A stretch of DNA of 64,000 nt from Colwellia psychrerythraea 34H (GTDB lineage Bacteria > Pseudomonadota > Gammaproteobacteria > Enterobacterales > Alteromonadaceae). A program made the position numbers and the translations under genes. The notes beneath the pieces are model-generated. The model had not been told where the DNA came from and ran no database searches. It saw only the letters and a list, made by a program, of their open reading frames with translations. The DNA lies in the NCBI RefSeq assembly GCF_000012325.1, contig NC_003910.7, forward strand, positions 4,526,001 to 4,590,000, given 5' to 3'. Of the stretch, positions 18,255 through 27,289 are shown one piece after another. Within the stretch, counting starts at the first letter, position 1. Every line of letters begins with the position of its first letter.

Positions 18255-19580
18255 TTAGTTAATTTCTTTGCCCTTAGCATGCTCAACCAGATCTTCTACA
18301 ATAGTTTCTTCTTGTACAAGGCTCTCTTCTTCAAGCTGGGTTTGTGGAATAATTGCATTTAGTGCAATGGCGACTAAACCACATAAACTAATACCTGTTA
18401 AGCTAAAGTCATCATTGCCAATAGCCATGCCACCAATACCAAAGACTAACGTAGTTGAGACAATTACCAGATTACGTTGTTCAGCAAGGTCTACTTGAGC
18501 TTTTATTAGAATGTTCATACCTACACCTGCGATCGAACCAAAAAGCAGGATCAGGATACCGCCCATAACTGGTGCTGGAATGGTTTGCAGTGCAAGTCCA
18601 AACTTAGCAACAAATGCGAGGCCAATAGCAAAAGCGGCAGCCCAAAGCATGATCTTAGGGTTAAACATTTTAGTGAGCATTACCGCACCAGTAACTTCTG
18701 AATAGGTGGTGTTTGGCGGTCCACCGAATAACGAAGCTAGTGAAGTAGCTAGGCCATCACCTAATAGTGTGCGGTGTAAACCAGGACTTTTAGTGTAATC
18801 TTTACCGGTTACACTACCAATCGCGATGATATCACCGACGTGTTCAATTGCAGGTGCGATGGCTACAGGTAGCATGAAAAGAATAGCGGTTAAATTAAAC
18901 TCTGGTGTTACAAAGTTAGGAATGGCGAACCATTCACTATTAGCAATGGCTTCTGTACTGACCATGCCCATAACTGACGCCATGATATAGCCAACAAACA
19001 CTCCAGCCATAATTGGAATTAAACGGAAAATGCCTTTACCTAATGTCGCAACCAATAATGTGGTTATTAATGCCGACATAGAAACAATTAGTGAGTCAGC
19101 ATAAGGGAACAGCACAGCTGAGCCATCACCAGCTTTACCCATAGCCATATTTACTGCGATCGGCGCAAGACTGAGTCCAATAACCATAATGATAGGACCT
19201 GTTACTACCGGAGGCATTAGCTTATGTAAAAAACCAGCCCCACGAACGGCAACGACGCTGGCAATCAGTACATAGACTAAGCCAGTTACGAATAAAGAGC
19301 CCATAGCTACTGCAATACCCCAGGTTTGGACTGAGTAGGCTATTGGCGCAATAAATACAAACGAAGATGCCAAAAATAATGGCACTTGCTGCTTGGTAAT
19401 AAACTGAAATAGAATAGTACCAATACCTGCTGTAAATAAGGCGACACTTGGGTCTAACCCTGTGATTAACGGCATTAATACCAATGCGCCAAAAGCGACG
19501 AACAGCATTTGCAACCCAGCAAGGGCATTACGCCAAGAAGGTTGGTTGAAGCTACTTTTATCTAAAGAAGGTTCTGACAT
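18255..19580 (-). CDS. uraA: Uracil permease (NCS2 family)
   Basis: Inner-membrane uracil:H+ symporter, 441 residues, with the 14-segment NCS2 topology apparent from hydrophobicity. Motifs: LQMLFVAFGALVLMPLITGLDPSVALFTAG at the N terminus, the substrate-site glutamate in PAIEHVGDI, and the second glutamate region FGGPPNTTYSEVTGAVMLTK, plus GIGTILFQFIT. The C terminus is acidic. It follows upp by 56 nt in the same direction, the classical upp-uraA salvage operon. Confidence 0.95.
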   Translation of the reverse strand: MSEPSLDKSSFNQPSWRNALAGLQMLFVAFGALVLMPLITGLDPSVALFTAGIGTILFQFITKQQVPLFLASSFVFIAPIAYSVQTWGIAVAMGSLFVTGLVYVLIASVVAVRGAGFLHKLMPPVVTGPIIMVIGLSLAPIAVNMAMGKAGDGSAVLFPYADSLIVSMSALITTLLVATLGKGIFRLIPIMAGVFVGYIMASVMGMVSTEAIANSEWFAIPNFVTPEFNLTAILFMLPVAIAPAIEHVGDIIAIGSVTGKDYTKSPGLHRTLLGDGLATSLASLFGGPPNTTYSEVTGAVMLTKMFNPKIMLWAAAFAIGLAFVAKFGLALQTIPAPVMGGILILLFGSIAGVGMNILIKAQVDLAEQRNLVIVSTTLVFGIGGMAIGNDDFSLTGISLCGLVAIALNAIIPQTQLEEESLVQEETIVEDLVEHAKGKEIN

Positions 19581-19636
19581 AAAACGTCCTATTAAGTGGT
19601 TTTATTATTAAATTCATTCGCGACTATTGACTAGCT

Positions 19637-20263
19637 TTATTTGGTGCCAAATATTTTATCGCCTGCATCCCCAAGACCAGGAATGATATAACCACTCTCG
19701 TTCAAATGATCATCTATCGATGCGGTATAGATATCTACATCTGGGTGAGCACTTTTAACCTTCTCAATGCCTTCTGGTGCAGCGACTAATACTAAAGCAC
19801 GAATGTCATTACAACCTGCTTTTTTTAATATGTCGATGGTCGCATTCATTGAACCGCCAGTCGCTAACATAGGGTCGATAATTAAGGCGAGGCGCTGATC
19901 TATATCACCAGCTAACTTTTCGAAATAAGTAACGGGCTCAAGCGTTTCTTCATCACGATAAAGACCCACGACACTAATTTTTGCACTAGGCATTAGCTCT
20001 AATACACCGTCCAACATGCCGATGCCAGCACGTAAAATTGGCACTACAGTCGCTTTTTTCCCAACTAGACGTTGACCGGTAATTTCACCATCCCAACCTT
20101 CCATTTGGAAGTTTTCCAATTCAAGATCTTTAGTCGCTTCGTAAGTTAATAAGGAGCCGACTTCTGCTGATAATTGACGAAAGCTGCGCGTACTCATGTC
20201 TTTGGCGCGCATTAGGCTAATTTTGTGTTGTACTAGAGGGTGTTTTATTTCGAATACTGACAT
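19637..20263 (-). CDS. upp: Uracil phosphoribosyltransferase
   Basis: Converts uracil and PRPP to UMP in pyrimidine salvage. The 208 residues match E. coli length. Motifs: [19 protein letters not shown] at the start, [13 protein letters not shown], the PRPP loop in [14 protein letters not shown], and the C-terminal [23 protein letters not shown] uracil-binding stretch. First gene of the upp-uraA operon; imported uracil from UraA would be trapped by this enzyme. Confidence 0.97.
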   Translation of the reverse strand: MSVFEIKHPLVQHKISLMRAKDMSTRSFRQLSAEVGSLLTYEATKDLELENFQMEGWDGEITGQRLVGKKATVVPILRAGIGMLDGVLELMPSAKISVVGLYRDEETLEPVTYFEKLAGDIDQRLALIIDPMLATGGSMNATIDILKKAGCNDIRALVLVAAPEGIEKVKSAHPDVDIYTASIDDHLNESGYIIPGLGDAGDKIFGTK

Positions 20264-20384
20264 GCTTTATAATCCAATGAAAAAATTTTGCTTATTTTCA
20301 CATAAATTGATCGGATATTGGAGAGATTTTAACTATATTTCTCTACTTAGTCAGCAAGATCAAAGAAAATGAGTTGTGGTAATT

Positions 20385-20412
20385 ACTAACGAGAAAATTA
20401 TTTCTCGCTAGT
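20385..20412. terminator. Inverted repeat between upp and the synthase-like gene
   Basis: ACTAACGAGAAA pairs with TTTCTCGCTAGT around a 4-nt loop with one mismatch. It is placed 37 nt after the stop codon of the upstream minus-strand gene. It lacks a T run, so function as a terminator is uncertain. Confidence 0.4.
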
Positions 20413-20448
20413 AAAAATTGTAGTCAACTTTTTGTAGTAACGTCACCG

Positions 20449-21384
20449 TTAATCAACATCAATATTAAGTAAGTTCGCTGGAGAAAACTGATCCGTTAGT
20501 ACTGGACTATCATCGGGCCAGTCTTGATGTGTAGCAGTTGATTTTATATTTTTATAAAGTTGCTTTACCTCGACACCAATGGCGAGTAATTTAATCGCTA
20601 ACTGAGTGATACTTTCGCTTTGCTCTGCAGCCGCTAGCTCTTTGTAAAGGTTTTCATCAAGTCCACTATTACGGGCTAATATTATTCGATTACTATTATC
20701 AGGATTACTCACTTGATAATAGTCACCAAAAACAGCTTTATATGTTGCTGATTCATATCTATATAACTGACTAGAAGAGAAGGTATTAGCTGTGAGTATA
20801 CCTTGGGGAGAAAGCAAACGTTTAGTTTCTTCTAGATACTCTTTGGTCATTAAATGCTCTGGAATATAATCACCGTTAAAAGCATCAAGTATAATCCAAT
20901 CGTACTCTTGCTTCTTTAATAGTGCTCTTTTGACAAAAACTCTCCCGTCTTGACTATAGGTTTTTATTTGATCATTTTCTAAAAAGCCAAAGTATTGTCG
21001 AGCTACTTTAATAACACTCTCATCTATTTCGACATTATCAATATAACTATCAGGCAACAATTGGTGCAAGGTATTTGACATTGTGCCGCCGCCAAGACCA
21101 ATGATCAAAATATGCTTGGGCTCAGGATTAACCAATAAACCTGTGAGTAATTGTTTAGTATAATTGAACACTAATTGTTGTGGCTGGCTCTTAAGAAGAC
21201 AACTTTGCCGCGTTTTAGTACTCTTAACATTAAATTTTAAACAACGTAAATCGCCATTATCTTCCACGAGAATATTTCGATATAAAGAGCGCTCACTGTG
21301 AATAACTTCAGCCATTGCATTATTGACACAAACTACCAACAAAAAACAAAGGCCGTAGATAAGCTTACCTGCTGAATTAAGCAT
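20449..21384 (-). CDS. Spermidine synthase-like methyltransferase-fold protein
   Basis: About 311 residues with a polyamine-synthase-type Rossmann core: LIIGLGGGTMSNTLHQLLP, the acidic VEIDESVIKVA strand end, QDGRVFVKR, and WIILDAFNGDYIPEHLMTKE. True spermidine synthases read GGGDG at the first motif; here it is GGGTM, so a classical aminopropyl transfer to putrescine is doubtful. I choose the ATG that overlaps the stop of the upstream gene by 8 nt (ATGCTTAA), giving an N-terminal hydrophobic segment (LIYGLCFLLVVCV) that is either a signal peptide or a membrane anchor. A longer frame upstream lacks family resemblance. With the next gene it looks like a split form of the membrane-fused synthase family. 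Confidence 0.7.
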   Translation of the reverse strand: MLNSAGKLIYGLCFLLVVCVNNAMAEVIHSERSLYRNILVEDNGDLRCLKFNVKSTKTRQSCLLKSQPQQLVFNYTKQLLTGLLVNPEPKHILIIGLGGGTMSNTLHQLLPDSYIDNVEIDESVIKVARQYFGFLENDQIKTYSQDGRVFVKRALLKKQEYDWIILDAFNGDYIPEHLMTKEYLEETKRLLSPQGILTANTFSSSQLYRYESATYKAVFGDYYQVSNPDNSNRIILARNSGLDENLYKELAAAEQSESITQLAIKLLAIGVEVKQLYKNIKSTATHQDWPDDSPVLTDQFSPANLLNIDVD

Positions 21385-22039
21385 GACTAATATCTCGTTG
21401 TGCTTTCGATTTAAATAAATTTTCGTTCGCTTTTGCAACCACAATCGTGATGAAACCTAATAAACTAAGTAACAGACTAATACTTACCACAATCGTATCT
21501 ATATCAAACCACAAGACTAAGTAAAAAGAAGTAATAATGGTACCTATAGCACTACCTAAAGTAGAAACGAAATATAGCTTTCCGGCAACTTGACCACTTT
21601 CATTAGAGTTTCTTACCAACAATCTTACCGAGTAAGGGGATAACATACCTAAAATAATCGTTGGAATAAAAAAGAGTGCTGTTGAGGCTAATAAAGACCC
21701 ATAACGAGAATCCTCTATCGCTAAGAAAATACTTTCCATTAACCAAGTGCTTGATGTGACTATTGGAAGCAAGGTGAGACCAGCAATAATGAAAATAGCA
21801 CCATAGCGGGTAAGTGATGCAGAGCGAGTGGATAGCTTACCGCCAAATAAATAACCTAACGCTAAACTGAGCATAAACACTGTGATGATGCTGCCCCATA
21901 TATGGACACTGCTGCCAAAAAACGGCGCAAGAATCCGTCCTGCTAGCAGCTCAATACACATTATGGAAAAGCCACTAGTAAAAGCGAGAAAATAAATAAA
22001 AAGGTTATTGTAATTAATAGAATTTTTGGATTCTTGCAT
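21377..22039 (-). CDS. Membrane domain of split fused-spermidine-synthase-type protein
   Basis: A 220-residue polytopic membrane protein with about 6-7 segments. It shows IMCIELLAGRILAPFFGSS near residue 25 and SPYSVRLLVRN, motifs of the N-terminal MFS-like part of membrane-fused spermidine synthase-like proteins (E.LA.R.LAP.FG). Its stop overlaps the start of the synthase-like gene by 8 nt, so translation is probably coupled and the two products likely act together. Substrate unknown. Downstream order and coupling are direct observations; complex formation is inference. Confidence 0.72.
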   Translation of the reverse strand: MQESKNSINYNNLFIYFLAFTSGFSIMCIELLAGRILAPFFGSSVHIWGSIITVFMLSLALGYLFGGKLSTRSASLTRYGAIFIIAGLTLLPIVTSSTWLMESIFLAIEDSRYGSLLASTALFFIPTIILGMLSPYSVRLLVRNSNESGQVAGKLYFVSTLGSAIGTIITSFYLVLWFDIDTIVVSISLLLSLLGFITIVVAKANENLFKSKAQRDISHA

Positions 22040-22371
22040 GCTTTATATAATTTTTATTATGTAAATTTATATAGGCACTGTAAATTATTTTTCTGATTTT
22101 GGGTAGTAAGCAACACTATATAGCTAATAATACGTTGTTCTTTTCTGTATTATTTCAGATGTTAATTAGCAAGTTGGCTTCACAAAAATATAACAAGTAG
22201 CTCTTTCCGAACTGATGAAAGTCATGAAATAAGATAAAATCATCATGATGAAAGAGCATCATACTTGTAGTAATAAAGCTCTTATACCACTTATTAACGA
22301 CCCCAAATAATTGCCTTTCGTTATTTCAATGAACCGTGGGAGTCATCATGATATTCAGTCATCTCAAAGTG
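22040..22371. other. Intergenic stretch, no gene seen
   Basis: 332 nt between the dmeF-type gene and the membrane-protein gene, both on the minus strand. It must hold the promoter of the latter. I see only a spaced 8-bp inverted repeat (GCTCTTTC near 22201, GAAAGAGC near 22251) and no coding frame, RNA or mobile end. Confidence 0.5.
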
Positions 22372-23283
22372 TCATAAGCTATAATCATGGCGAATTTCAA
22401 TGGATATATGTGAAAGCTGCGGCAAAATTTCCCTTAAAATACCTTCATATTCATCTGAATTAAGCGGTTGCGCAGAAGTTACTTTAAGAATTGCAGCTTG
22501 GTGAGCAGTCGCTATTGTCCAAACATGTATATCGTTAATTACCGTGTTTTTTTTGCTCAATGCCTTTGAAATTTGTTCTAACGTTGATTTTTTTACCGAT
22601 TTATCGAGAAGAACATTACTAGAATCCTTAATTAAACCATATGACCAACGTAAGATTACGATAGCGCCAACAATCCCCATTAAAGGATCCATCCATATTA
22701 AGCCGACATATTTTCCTATTAATAAAGCAACAATGGCTAATAGCGATGTGAGTGTATCCGCAAGTACATGAAAGTAGGCTGCTTTCATATTGTGGTCGTG
22801 ATCATGATGGTGCTCTCCATGATGATGATGGTCATCATGTAGGATAAAAACAGAGGCAACATTGACAACTAAACCTATAATGGCAACAACGATTGCTTCG
22901 TTAAAATGAATTGATTGTGGTTCTAATAGCCTTTGAACCGACTCAACGATCATCATCAAAGCAACTATTGCTAATGCAATTGCACTGGCAAAACCACCTA
23001 AAGAATTGACCTTACCAGTACCAAAGCTGAAATCCTTATTGTTTGCATGTTTTTTTGCATAAGAATAAGCGAAAATAGCAATTAAAAATGCTGCGGAATG
23101 AGTGCCCATATGCCAACCATCAGCGAGAAGGGCCATAGAGCCCGACCAAGTACCAGCGCCAATTTCAAGCACCATGATCACTGTAGTTAACCAGAAAACA
23201 GTTTTAACTTTATTTTCATGAAGTTTATTATCAAGACCGAAATCATGAGAATGCTCCCATTGAATACTACTATCATTTTCCAT
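22372..23283 (-). CDS. dmeF: Cation diffusion facilitator, DmeF type (Ni/Co/Cd/Zn efflux)
   Basis: Inner-membrane divalent-metal:H+ antiporter of 303 residues with six membrane segments. Segment 2 has the metal-site pattern ADGWHMGTHSAAF (HxxxD-type set with H/D residues), and segment 5 has YFHVLADTLTSLLAI. Between segments 4 and 5 is a His/Asp-rich loop (DDHHHHGEHHHDHDHN), and the N terminus has WEHSHDFG. Both are characteristic of DmeF. The C-terminal cytosolic domain (NDIHVWTIATAHQAAILKV) is complete. It is divergent from an RcnR-type regulator with a C-tract operator between them, so Ni or Co induction is likely. Confidence 0.9.
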   Translation of the reverse strand: MENDSSIQWEHSHDFGLDNKLHENKVKTVFWLTTVIMVLEIGAGTWSGSMALLADGWHMGTHSAAFLIAIFAYSYAKKHANNKDFSFGTGKVNSLGGFASAIALAIVALMMIVESVQRLLEPQSIHFNEAIVVAIIGLVVNVASVFILHDDHHHHGEHHHDHDHNMKAAYFHVLADTLTSLLAIVALLIGKYVGLIWMDPLMGIVGAIVILRWSYGLIKDSSNVLLDKSVKKSTLEQISKALSKKNTVINDIHVWTIATAHQAAILKVTSAQPLNSDEYEGILREILPQLSHISIEIRHDYSL

Positions 23284-23345
23284 CGAACTTCCTAAACTTA
23301 TTACTTTACATTACTTAGAAATAGCATATATTTTAAACCTGAAAT

Positions 23346-23362
23346 ATACTACCCCCCTGTAT
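23346..23362. promoter_or_regulatory. RcnR/CsoR-type operator between dmeF and its repressor
   Basis: ATACTACCCCCCTGTAT: an AT-rich partial inverted repeat flanking six cytosines, located in the 104-nt divergent promoter region. RcnR in E. coli binds TACT-(C/G)6-containing sites, so this fits a shared operator for both genes. Confidence 0.7.
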
Positions 23363-23387
23363 ATTTATTTTCAAGTAAAGGAAGAAG

Positions 23388-23663
23388 ATGTCACATACCA
23401 TAGCAAGTAAAAAGAAGTTGCTCAGTCGCGTTAGACGGATAAAAGGTCAGTCTATTGCTTTAGAAAGTGTTTTAGAGGGTGAGCCAGACTGCATGGCTGT
23501 TTTACAACAGGTAGCGGCGATTAAAGGCGCTGTTAATGGACTGATGAAAGAAGTATTAGAAGGTCACTTGAGAGAACATTTAGGTGCCGATGATTTGACT
23601 CAAGAAGAAAGAGCAGAAGAAGTTGAGCAAGTTATTACTGTTCTAAAGAGTTATCTAAAATAA
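23388..23663 (+). CDS. RcnR/DmeR-type metal-sensing repressor
   Basis: CsoR/RcnR superfamily, all-helical DNA-binding repressor of 91 residues. It starts MSHTIASKKKLLSRVRRIKGQ and contains CMAVLQQVAAIKGAVNGLM. The residues that bind Ni/Co in E. coli RcnR are all present: His3, Cys35, His60 and His64. FrmR-type formaldehyde sensors lack His3 and have Glu at position 64, so a metal sensor is favoured. A strong ribosome binding site (GGAAGAAG) precedes the ATG. It is divergent from dmeF, matching the known dmeR-dmeF arrangement. Confidence 0.9.
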   Translation: MSHTIASKKKLLSRVRRIKGQSIALESVLEGEPDCMAVLQQVAAIKGAVNGLMKEVLEGHLREHLGADDLTQEERAEEVEQVITVLKSYLK

Positions 23664-23784
23664 AAGGAGCGATGGCGAATTTTATTTTTTCTTCGAGACG
23701 GGTTATCAATAAAAAGTGTGGATGTTTACCTTTTATTCAGCCTTATGCATTAATGTTAATGTGAAAAGTAGTGCTTAACGTTAT

Positions 23785-24996
23785 TTAGCGTTCACCAAAA
23801 GATTCTGCCAATGTTTTACGCAAAGGTTTCAGTAAATAATTCAACACTGTACGGTCACTTGTTTTAATATCAATCTGAGCTGTCATACCCGGTAAAATAT
23901 CTAAAACCTTACCCGAAGTCGTTGTCACAGGGTTTGTTTTTGTTGAAACGTGTACCCGATAATAAATCTCTTCACCTTGGCCTTTTTCTTCTTTTAAGGT
24001 GTCAGCACTAACATAAACGACCTCACCAATAACACCGCCATAAATAGTGTAATCGAACGGGTCAAAACGTATAGTGGCATTAAGTCCTTTACGCACTTGA
24101 GCAATATCTGCAGGACTAATTTTCGCTTCAAGAATTAACTCATCACCCACAGGAATTATTTGCATCAACTCTTCCCCTGCGCGCAAGACTCCGCCGATGG
24201 TCGTTACGCGCACATTTTTCACTATGCCTGGTAATAATGCCTTAAAAATACTATCTTCTAATTGTTGTTTACGTTGCGTTAAAACTTGTACATTTTGTGC
24301 AATTTCATCTTCAGCTTTTGCTAACTCTGCCCCTGCATCTTCAAGGTAAGTATTTTTTCTATTCAATAATTTAGCTTCACTGTCATTCAAGCTTCTAGCG
24401 GCTCTAATAACTTCGGTACGATTCACATCACCTGATGCTGATAATTTTTTAATCAATTCAGACTCTTCTCGCGCTAAATCCACACCCTTTTTTAAAGCCT
24501 TTAACTCTTCAGCCAAGGTGGTACTTTTTTGCTCAAATAAAGCACGTTCAACCTTTATCTGCTCAGGAAAGCGCAGTAAATCATCAGCAAAAACTAACGT
24601 TTTATTGCCAAGAATTTCTGCACGCAATCGCGTTGCTTTTGCTCTTAATGCAGAAAGGCGAGCATCAACCTCTTTCACTGCAGCGCCAATACGCGTGGTA
24701 TCTAATGTCGCAATTACCTGCCCTTTAGTAACACTATCCCCTTCTTTTACATATAAATTGGAAATCACTCCCCCATCAACTGATTGAATAATTTGCACAC
24801 GGCTACTAGCAATCACTTCGCCTGTACCTCGCGCCACTTGGTCAAGTCGAAAGTTTGAAGCCCACAGCACAAAAACAACCAGCCCGATCAATATCCCCCA
24901 TAACACTAATGAATAGTTACGCAGGTAATAACTCTCTAAACGCGCAGTTGACTCTTGATTATCGTCATCATTGGAAAAAAAACTATCAAATAACAT
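23785..24996 (-). CDS. HlyD-family membrane fusion protein of type I secretion system
   Basis: Periplasmic adaptor of a type I secretion system, about 403 residues. It has one N-terminal membrane segment (YSLVLWGILIGLVVFVLWAS), a lipoyl-type half-motif (GEVIASSRVQIIQSVDGG, then LYVKEGDSVTKGQVIATLD), a long coiled-coil region (about residues 110-250), and the second lipoyl half plus beta-barrel ending in DILPGMTAQIDIKTSDRTVLNYLLKPL, typical of LapC/HlyD. The frame begins with GTG, but the ATG three codons later has the AAGGTGA ribosome binding site at proper spacing, so I use it. It overlaps the 3' end of the ABC exporter gene by 11 nt, indicating translational coupling. Confidence 0.92.
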   Translation of the reverse strand: MLFDSFFSNDDDNQESTARLESYYLRNYSLVLWGILIGLVVFVLWASNFRLDQVARGTGEVIASSRVQIIQSVDGGVISNLYVKEGDSVTKGQVIATLDTTRIGAAVKEVDARLSALRAKATRLRAEILGNKTLVFADDLLRFPEQIKVERALFEQKSTTLAEELKALKKGVDLAREESELIKKLSASGDVNRTEVIRAARSLNDSEAKLLNRKNTYLEDAGAELAKAEDEIAQNVQVLTQRKQQLEDSIFKALLPGIVKNVRVTTIGGVLRAGEELMQIIPVGDELILEAKISPADIAQVRKGLNATIRFDPFDYTIYGGVIGEVVYVSADTLKEEKGQGEEIYYRVHVSTKTNPVTTTSGKVLDILPGMTAQIDIKTSDRTVLNYLLKPLRKTLAESFGER

Positions 24997-27289
24997 GATT
25001 GTCACCTTGATTCACATTAGCCGCGACAAAACCTTTTGGTGTGCGTAATGTTGGAGCATCTCTGCTTGAGACAGTTGCTTTATTTTTCGTAACATTAGAC
25101 ATGATTTTGGACAGAACATCCTCAGGTTTCCCATCATTGATTATCTCACCGTGCTGCATCACAATAACGCGATTCGCCATCTTCGCCGCTAAAGCAGGGC
25201 GATGAGTTGAAATAATTAAAATATCATCGGTTTTAACATTGTCTAGCAATGCCTGTAATACTTTTTGTTCCGATTCGTTATCTAAAGTCGCTGTAGGCTC
25301 ATCCAACAACCATATTTTAGGTTGTGCTAAAAAGGTTCGACCAAGACCAACCAGCTGACGTTGACCACCAGATAATCCTTCTCCACCTTCACTAATGGCT
25401 AATTCCATACCTAACGAATCATCCGCAGCAATTTTATCTATACCAAGTTGCTCAGATACCTGTAACAAGTGAGAGTCACTTACCGCGCCAGATAATGCTA
25501 AATTGCTACGTAAAGTTCCTTTAAATAAATGCACACTTTGGGGTAAGTAACTGACCTGATCAGCGACAATATTGGGCTCTATTTCCCATAAGTCAGCCTG
25601 ACCCAATTTAATTCTGCCTTCCGCAGGTTTATATAAACCTGCTAACACTTTAAGTAAGGTCGATTTACCTGATCCTATCGCGCCGAGCAATACAACACGA
25701 TCACCCGCAGTAAAGGTTAATTTATTAATATTTAATTGCCGTATAGGTGATTCAGGATAGGAAAACATTATCCCGTCTAAACTGATTTTTTTAGGTAACT
25801 CATCAGGTAATAATAAATTTTGATCTACGCGGCGCTCCGTGTTCAATAATAATACCTGATTCACCATTTCTAATGCTTGCGCAACATTTTGCCACTGCGA
25901 AAAATACTGCACACTTTGTGCAACAGGGGCAATAACACGGCCACCTAAAATACTACAAGCAATCAAGGCCCCCATGGTTAAATTACCTGCTTCAATTTGG
26001 CCAACACCAACAACAATAGCACTGATATAAGCAGCAGTAGATAAACTGCCTGTACTAACAGTGGCAAAATTACTGATCGCTTTTTGGCGTATATTATAGC
26101 TCGAAATAGTTTGCGTTATCTCTTGCCATTGTGCTGAAAAACGCCATGTTGCATTATTCGCCCGAATAGATTCAGCGCCTTTAATAGCATCAACTAATAA
26201 CCCTTGACGTTCATTAGAGCGCATCATTTGCTGTTTAAGTAATCGGCGTAATCGTCTTTGTGTCATCCAGCCTAAAGTTAGTGCTATAGGTAATAACATC
26301 AGATAAACCCAGCCAATATGGCCGCCAATAAGTGCAATCATACCAATAAAAAATAAGGCGAAAGGTAGGTCTACTAAAGCAAAAACAACCCCTGAACTAA
26401 AGAATTGCCTGACCGAATCTAAACCACTCACTTGCGCGGCCAGTGTACCCAAACTACGAGGGCGCTCATCTAACTGCAAATGCATCACATGGTCAAATAC
26501 TTGTTGTGATACCGCTTTATCTACCGCACAACTCACACTGTCTAAGGTACGTGCACGGATTGTTTTTAAAAACCAATCCAGTACAACGACAATAAACATC
26601 CCCATGACTAAGGTAGTTAAAGTGGCATACGCTAAAGTTGGAACCACTCGATCATAAACTTGCATTGCAAAAATAGCCGTTGATACCGCCAAAACATTAA
26701 TAATAACCGTGGCAACGATAATATCGATTAACCAACGACGATTTTTAAACATTTTACTAAATACAAGTCTAGCGGCAATATTACCCTTTAATGAAAAAAT
26801 GGAGCTTTGCTCACTTTTTTTTGCGACGCGCAGCCACAAGACAATGCCCGTTTCGAGTTGCTCGTGTGTGCAATGCTCGCTCTCACCTGCCTCATTCGTC
26901 ACTAATAACTTATTCTCTTTTGCATGTTCAACCAATATCCAGCCCGAGTGCGTAAAAAGCATGGCCGGTAATCGACGTTGATCAAAACGCGTCCACCTGA
27001 CTTGGGCTGCTTGTATGCCTTTTAATTTTAATGCATTGAAAACAAAGTACAGTCGTTTAATCACCGGCGCTTGTGGCAATTGCGTTTCAGCCTGCTGACA
27101 AGCGTTAACTAAAGCACCTGTTTGCACCGAAGTCTCTAACTTATCCAATAAATTTTTTAACACGTTAACAGGCAGCGCTTGTTGTAATAAAGCCTGCTCT
27201 AACGTTAATTCATCGACTACATCGGGTGCAGCAGTTTGTGGGGATGCGTTTTCTACAGTTTGCTGTTCTGCGATATGATTACTGTTCAT
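24986..27289 (-). CDS. Type I secretion ABC exporter (LapB-like, C39-like N domain)
   Basis: Inner-membrane ATP-driven exporter of 767 residues. The N-terminal about 170 residues form a C39 peptidase-like domain with no catalytic Cys/His pair visible, so it probably docks the substrate and does not cleave it. A six-segment membrane domain follows (about residues 190-460), then the nucleotide-binding domain with GAIGSGKST (Walker A), GLSGGQRQ (signature) and WLLDEPTATLD (Walker B). An extra C-terminal tail of about 30 residues follows the switch region ISTHRPAL. It overlaps the TolC-like gene by 11 nt and the HlyD-like gene by about as much, so the three form one translationally coupled unit. 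Confidence 0.93.
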   Translation of the reverse strand: MNSNHIAEQQTVENASPQTAAPDVVDELTLEQALLQQALPVNVLKNLLDKLETSVQTGALVNACQQAETQLPQAPVIKRLYFVFNALKLKGIQAAQVRWTRFDQRRLPAMLFTHSGWILVEHAKENKLLVTNEAGESEHCTHEQLETGIVLWLRVAKKSEQSSIFSLKGNIAARLVFSKMFKNRRWLIDIIVATVIINVLAVSTAIFAMQVYDRVVPTLAYATLTTLVMGMFIVVVLDWFLKTIRARTLDSVSCAVDKAVSQQVFDHVMHLQLDERPRSLGTLAAQVSGLDSVRQFFSSGVVFALVDLPFALFFIGMIALIGGHIGWVYLMLLPIALTLGWMTQRRLRRLLKQQMMRSNERQGLLVDAIKGAESIRANNATWRFSAQWQEITQTISSYNIRQKAISNFATVSTGSLSTAAYISAIVVGVGQIEAGNLTMGALIACSILGGRVIAPVAQSVQYFSQWQNVAQALEMVNQVLLLNTERRVDQNLLLPDELPKKISLDGIMFSYPESPIRQLNINKLTFTAGDRVVLLGAIGSGKSTLLKVLAGLYKPAEGRIKLGQADLWEIEPNIVADQVSYLPQSVHLFKGTLRSNLALSGAVSDSHLLQVSEQLGIDKIAADDSLGMELAISEGGEGLSGGQRQLVGLGRTFLAQPKIWLLDEPTATLDNESEQKVLQALLDNVKTDDILIISTHRPALAAKMANRVIVMQHGEIINDGKPEDVLSKIMSNVTKNKATVSSRDAPTLRTPKGFVAANVNQGDNHVI

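Noticed and set aside
23388..23663. FrmR formaldehyde sensor
   Set aside because: His3 and His64 are present and the partner gene is a cation efflux pump, so an RcnR/DmeR-type metal sensor fits better.
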